From assembly GCF_030816935.1 (NCBI RefSeq), contig NZ_JAUSYO010000001.1, forward strand, positions 186,001 to 250,000: a stretch of 64,000 bases of DNA, read 5' to 3'. Positions 61,966 to 64,000 of the stretch are shown one piece after another; position 1 is the stretch's first letter, and the number at the start of each line of letters is the position of its first letter. Origin of the DNA: Arthrobacter sp. B3I9 (GTDB lineage: Bacteria > Actinomycetota > Actinomycetes > Actinomycetales > Micrococcaceae). The notes beneath the pieces are model-generated. The model searched no databases and was not told the DNA's origin. It worked only from the letters and a program-made list of their open reading frames with translations. Made by a program: the position numbers and the translations under genes.

Positions 61966-63677
61966 GCGGACACCCCGGCGGTGAACAGCGGGCGGACGGC
62001 GTTACGCTGGATCGCCTTGAGCCGGTGCATGACCTCGTTGGTTCCCCTGCCGAAATAGTCATGCAGCGTCCGGTACTCGCGGAACAATTCCTCATAGGCG
62101 GCGACGTTCTCGGGGACGGGCGTAAAGACTGCTCCGGGCTCGGAGCCCATCGCCGCGGCGGCGGCCCTGATGTCCGGGTACCGGCCGGCTGCTACGGCGG
62201 CGTGGATGGCCGATCCCAGCGCCGGCCCCTGGCTGGAGCCGATGGTGGAAAGCTGCAGACCTGTGACGTCGGCGTAGATTTGCATCAGGAGCCGGTTTTT
62301 CACCAGCCCGCCGGCGACGATGAATTCCTTCACGGGCACTCCGGCGTCGCGGAAGGCGTCCACGATGGTGCGCGTGCCGAAGGCGGTGGCTTCCAGCAGC
62401 GCCCGGTAGGTATCCTCCGGGCGCGTGGCAAGGGTTTGACCCACCACCACGCCGGAGAGCTCATGGTCCACCAAGACGGATCGGTTGCCGGAGTGCCAGT
62501 CCAGAGCAAGGAGTCCGTGTTCGCCAATTGCCTGGCCGGAGGCGAGCCCGGTCAGGTACTCGTGGATGTCCACGCCGCGGGTGGCTGCGGCCTGGTGGTA
62601 TTCCGGCGGGACGCCGTACTTGGTGAACCAGCCGAAGATGTCGCCCACGCCGCTCTGGCCCGCCTCGTAACCCCAGAGCCCGTCCACGATGCCACCGTCA
62701 ACCACACCGCACATGCCGGGGACCTCGTGCAGTTCGGCGCCGTTCATCACGTGGCAGGTGGAGGTGCCCATGATGGCCACGAGCTGTCCGGGTTCCACCG
62801 CCTTCGCCGCCGGGGCCGTGACGTGGGCGTCCACGTTGCCCACCGCGACGGCGATGCCCTCGGGCAGTCCGGTCCAGGCGGCGGCCTCGGCGGTGAGATG
62901 GCCCGCCGCGTCGCCCAGCCGGCCGATGGTGTGCTCCAGCTTGGAGCTCACAAAGTCCCCGAACTTGGGATTCAGGGCGGTCAGGAACTCCTCGGACGGG
63001 TAGCGGCCGTCCTGGTAGATCCCCTTGTAGCCGGCCGTGCAGGCATTGCGGACGTAGTTGCCGCACAGCTGCCAGACGATCCAGTCAGCCGCCTCCACCC
63101 AGCGGTCCATCGCCGCGTAGACTTCCGGAGCTTCCTCGAGGAGCTGGAGTCCCTTAGCAAACTCCCACTCGGAGGAGATCAGCCCGCCATAGCGCGGGAG
63201 CCAGGACTCGCCCCGTTCTGCGGCCAGCGCATTGATGCGGTCCGCCTGCGCCTGTGCGGCGTGGTGCCGCCACAGCTTCACGTATGCGTGCGGCGCATCG
63301 GCGAAGCGAGGCAGTTCATTCAGGGGGGTGCCGTCGGCAGTGACGGGAACCATCGTGCATGCGGTGAAGTCTGTGGCAATCCCCACGACGGCGGCGGGGT
63401 CGATCCCGGCGTCCGCGATCGCGGCAGGGACAGCGTGCCGGAGGACGTCGCGGTAGTCGTTGGGCACCTGGAGCGCCCACTCCCCCGGAAGCCGGAAACC
63501 GGCCGTGCCGGCCGTATCCTCCGGCAACTCGTCGGTCACAACTGCATGGGGGTAGGCGAAGACCCCGCTCCCGAGCTCCTTGCCGTCCCGTACACGGACC
63601 ACGACGGCGCGGCCGGAGAGGGTGCCGTAGTCGACGCCAATGACAAAGCTTTCGGTTCCGTCCATCGAGACGTCCAT
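61962..63677 (-). CDS. araB: Ribulokinase
   Basis: I place the start at ATG 63677 after GGAGG, giving 571 residues; the longer open frame would run across the operator and promoter. FGGY-kinase features are VIGVDYGTLSGRAVVVRV at the N-terminus, the AraB segments DYRDVLRHAVPAAIADAGID and GIATDFTACTMVPV, and VAIMGTSTCHVMNG followed by FIVAGGLVKNRLLMQIYAD. It phosphorylates L-ribulose and heads the ara operon. Confidence 0.97.
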   Translation of the reverse strand: MDVSMDGTESFVIGVDYGTLSGRAVVVRVRDGKELGSGVFAYPHAVVTDELPEDTAGTAGFRLPGEWALQVPNDYRDVLRHAVPAAIADAGIDPAAVVGIATDFTACTMVPVTADGTPLNELPRFADAPHAYVKLWRHHAAQAQADRINALAAERGESWLPRYGGLISSEWEFAKGLQLLEEAPEVYAAMDRWVEAADWIVWQLCGNYVRNACTAGYKGIYQDGRYPSEEFLTALNPKFGDFVSSKLEHTIGRLGDAAGHLTAEAAAWTGLPEGIAVAVGNVDAHVTAPAAKAVEPGQLVAIMGTSTCHVMNGAELHEVPGMCGVVDGGIVDGLWGYEAGQSGVGDIFGWFTKYGVPPEYHQAAATRGVDIHEYLTGLASGQAIGEHGLLALDWHSGNRSVLVDHELSGVVVGQTLATRPEDTYRALLEATAFGTRTIVDAFRDAGVPVKEFIVAGGLVKNRLLMQIYADVTGLQLSTIGSSQGPALGSAIHAAVAAGRYPDIRAAAAAMGSEPGAVFTPVPENVAAYEELFREYRTLHDYFGRGTNEVMHRLKAIQRNAVRPLFTAGVSA

Positions 63678-63716
63678 CAATCCTCCAATAGGTTCCGCGG
63701 CGTTGCGAACCCCTTT

Positions 63717-63745
63717 ATTGTTAGCGCTAACAAACAGGGTGTCAA
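63717..63745 (-). promoter_or_regulatory. Promoter of the ara operon
   Basis: On the minus strand TTGACA (63740-63745), a 17-base spacer, then AACAAT (63717-63722). The operator fills the downstream part of the spacer and the -10 box. Confidence 0.55.
63718..63733 (-). promoter_or_regulatory. LacI-type operator of the ara operon
   Basis: TTGTTAGCGCTAACAA is a perfect 16-base palindrome with the CG-centred LacI-family form, 41 bases upstream of araB. A one-base variant controls the ABC transporter at 58676-58691. The cognate LacI-type repressor is not clearly encoded here, since the LacI gene at 50390 has a different operator. Confidence 0.75.
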
Positions 63746-63841
63746 GAAAAATCTGGGGGGACCAGGTTCCAGCCACCCAGAATGGCCCTGCCACTAAAAG
63801 TGGCCGTCCACTTCCGGGGCCCTGCGTGCTACCGTCGAATC

Positions 63842-64000
63842 ATGACCCCGCAGGAGCTCGAAAACCTTGCTCACCTGCGACGTGCGCGGGACCTGATGGA
63901 TCGTGACTACGCGAGGCCGCTCGACGTTCCGACGATGGCCCGCAAGGCGCTCATGTCACCCGCACACTTCTCGCGCCGCTTCCGCGCGACGTACGGCGAG
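63842..64000 (+). CDS. AraC/XylS-family regulator (partial, 3' end off window)
   Basis: ATG 63842 opens a frame to the window edge, 53 residues. RRARDLMDRDYARPLDVPTM followed by ARKALMSPAHFSRRFRATYG is the first helix-turn-helix of an AraC-type DNA-binding domain. It lies unusually close to the N-terminus, so the sensing domain may be C-terminal. It is divergent from the ara operon, with its start 97 bases from the ara promoter. No clear ribosome-binding site is visible. Confidence 0.8.
   Translation, partial: MTPQELENLAHLRRARDLMDRDYARPLDVPTMARKALMSPAHFSRRFRATYGE

Noticed and set aside
62025..63797. A 590-codon plus-strand frame opposite araB
   Set aside because: It is fully antisense to ribulokinase, has no ribosome-binding site, and its composition is that of a codon-bias shadow.
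1..64000. CRISPR arrays, insertion sequences, prophage genes and integration sites
   Set aside because: No regularly spaced repeats, transposase or integrase sequences, or terminal inverted repeats with target duplications were seen.

Overview
The window is high-GC DNA in which GTG and TTG starts are common and stop/start codons often overlap. The flagellar genes lack the outer-membrane ring proteins FlgH and FlgI. This fits a motile Gram-positive actinobacterium, most likely an Arthrobacter-type member of the Micrococcaceae. That placement is inferred from gene content and style; no rRNA is present.

Region 1 (1-10.9 kb) is catabolic. A SelO-like pseudokinase runs off the left edge. Next come a BKACE (DUF849) enzyme, a frameshifted DapA-family lyase, an MFS transporter, an FMN-dependent 2-hydroxy-acid oxidase, an IclR regulator, and a trio of aldehyde dehydrogenase (frameshifted), FAH-family dehydratase and L-fuconate-dehydratase-like enolase. 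The trio reads as an oxidative sugar-acid route to 2-oxoglutarate. A near-identical 20-base motif precedes the transporter, the oxidase and the IclR/dehydrogenase pair, which suggests one regulon. Two small unknown genes follow (11.1-11.9 kb).

Region 2 (12.1-39.7 kb) is a nearly complete flagellar island. On the minus strand one block runs flbD-motA-motB-fliM-fliN-fliO-fliP-fliQ-fliR-flhB-flhA-flhF-like. A second runs flgB-flgC-fliE-fliF-fliG-fliH-fliI-fliJ-NlpC/P60-fliK-flgD-flgE. A third runs flagellin-fliD-fliS-fliT-like. On the plus strand flgN-flgK-flgL-fliW continues into an unknown protein and a frameshifted Clp_N-domain protein. A sigma28-like motif (TTAC, 15-16 bases, GCCGAYRG) stands before flbD, flgB, flagellin and flgN. 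Not found here: fliL, flgF/flgG, csrA, flhG, a sigma28 gene and chemotaxis genes. FlhF and a neighbouring EAL-domain protein have both lost their catalytic motifs.

Region 3 (40.6-46.2 kb) is a looser accessory stretch. It holds two small proteins sharing a helix-turn-helix-like C-terminus, TetR and ArsR regulators, a secreted protein, and a membrane protein next to a YcnI-family copper-binding protein.

Region 4 (46.2-50.1 kb) is a 5-oxoproline module: fused PxpB-PxpC, a metabolite:H+ symporter and PxpA.

Region 5 (50.2-64 kb) handles pentoses. A LacI-ribokinase-RpiB-symporter operon carries a perfect 16-base operator at its promoter and an identical copy inside the kinase gene. An ABC sugar importer of the MmsAB-ChvE type and an araB-araD-araA-mutarotase operon follow, each with a TTGTTAKCGCTAACAA operator. 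An AraC-type regulator runs off the right edge.

Five genes (DapA-like, aldehyde dehydrogenase, FlhF-like, Clp_N and the second symporter) are each broken by what looks like a single-base indel. This could be real decay or residual sequencing error.
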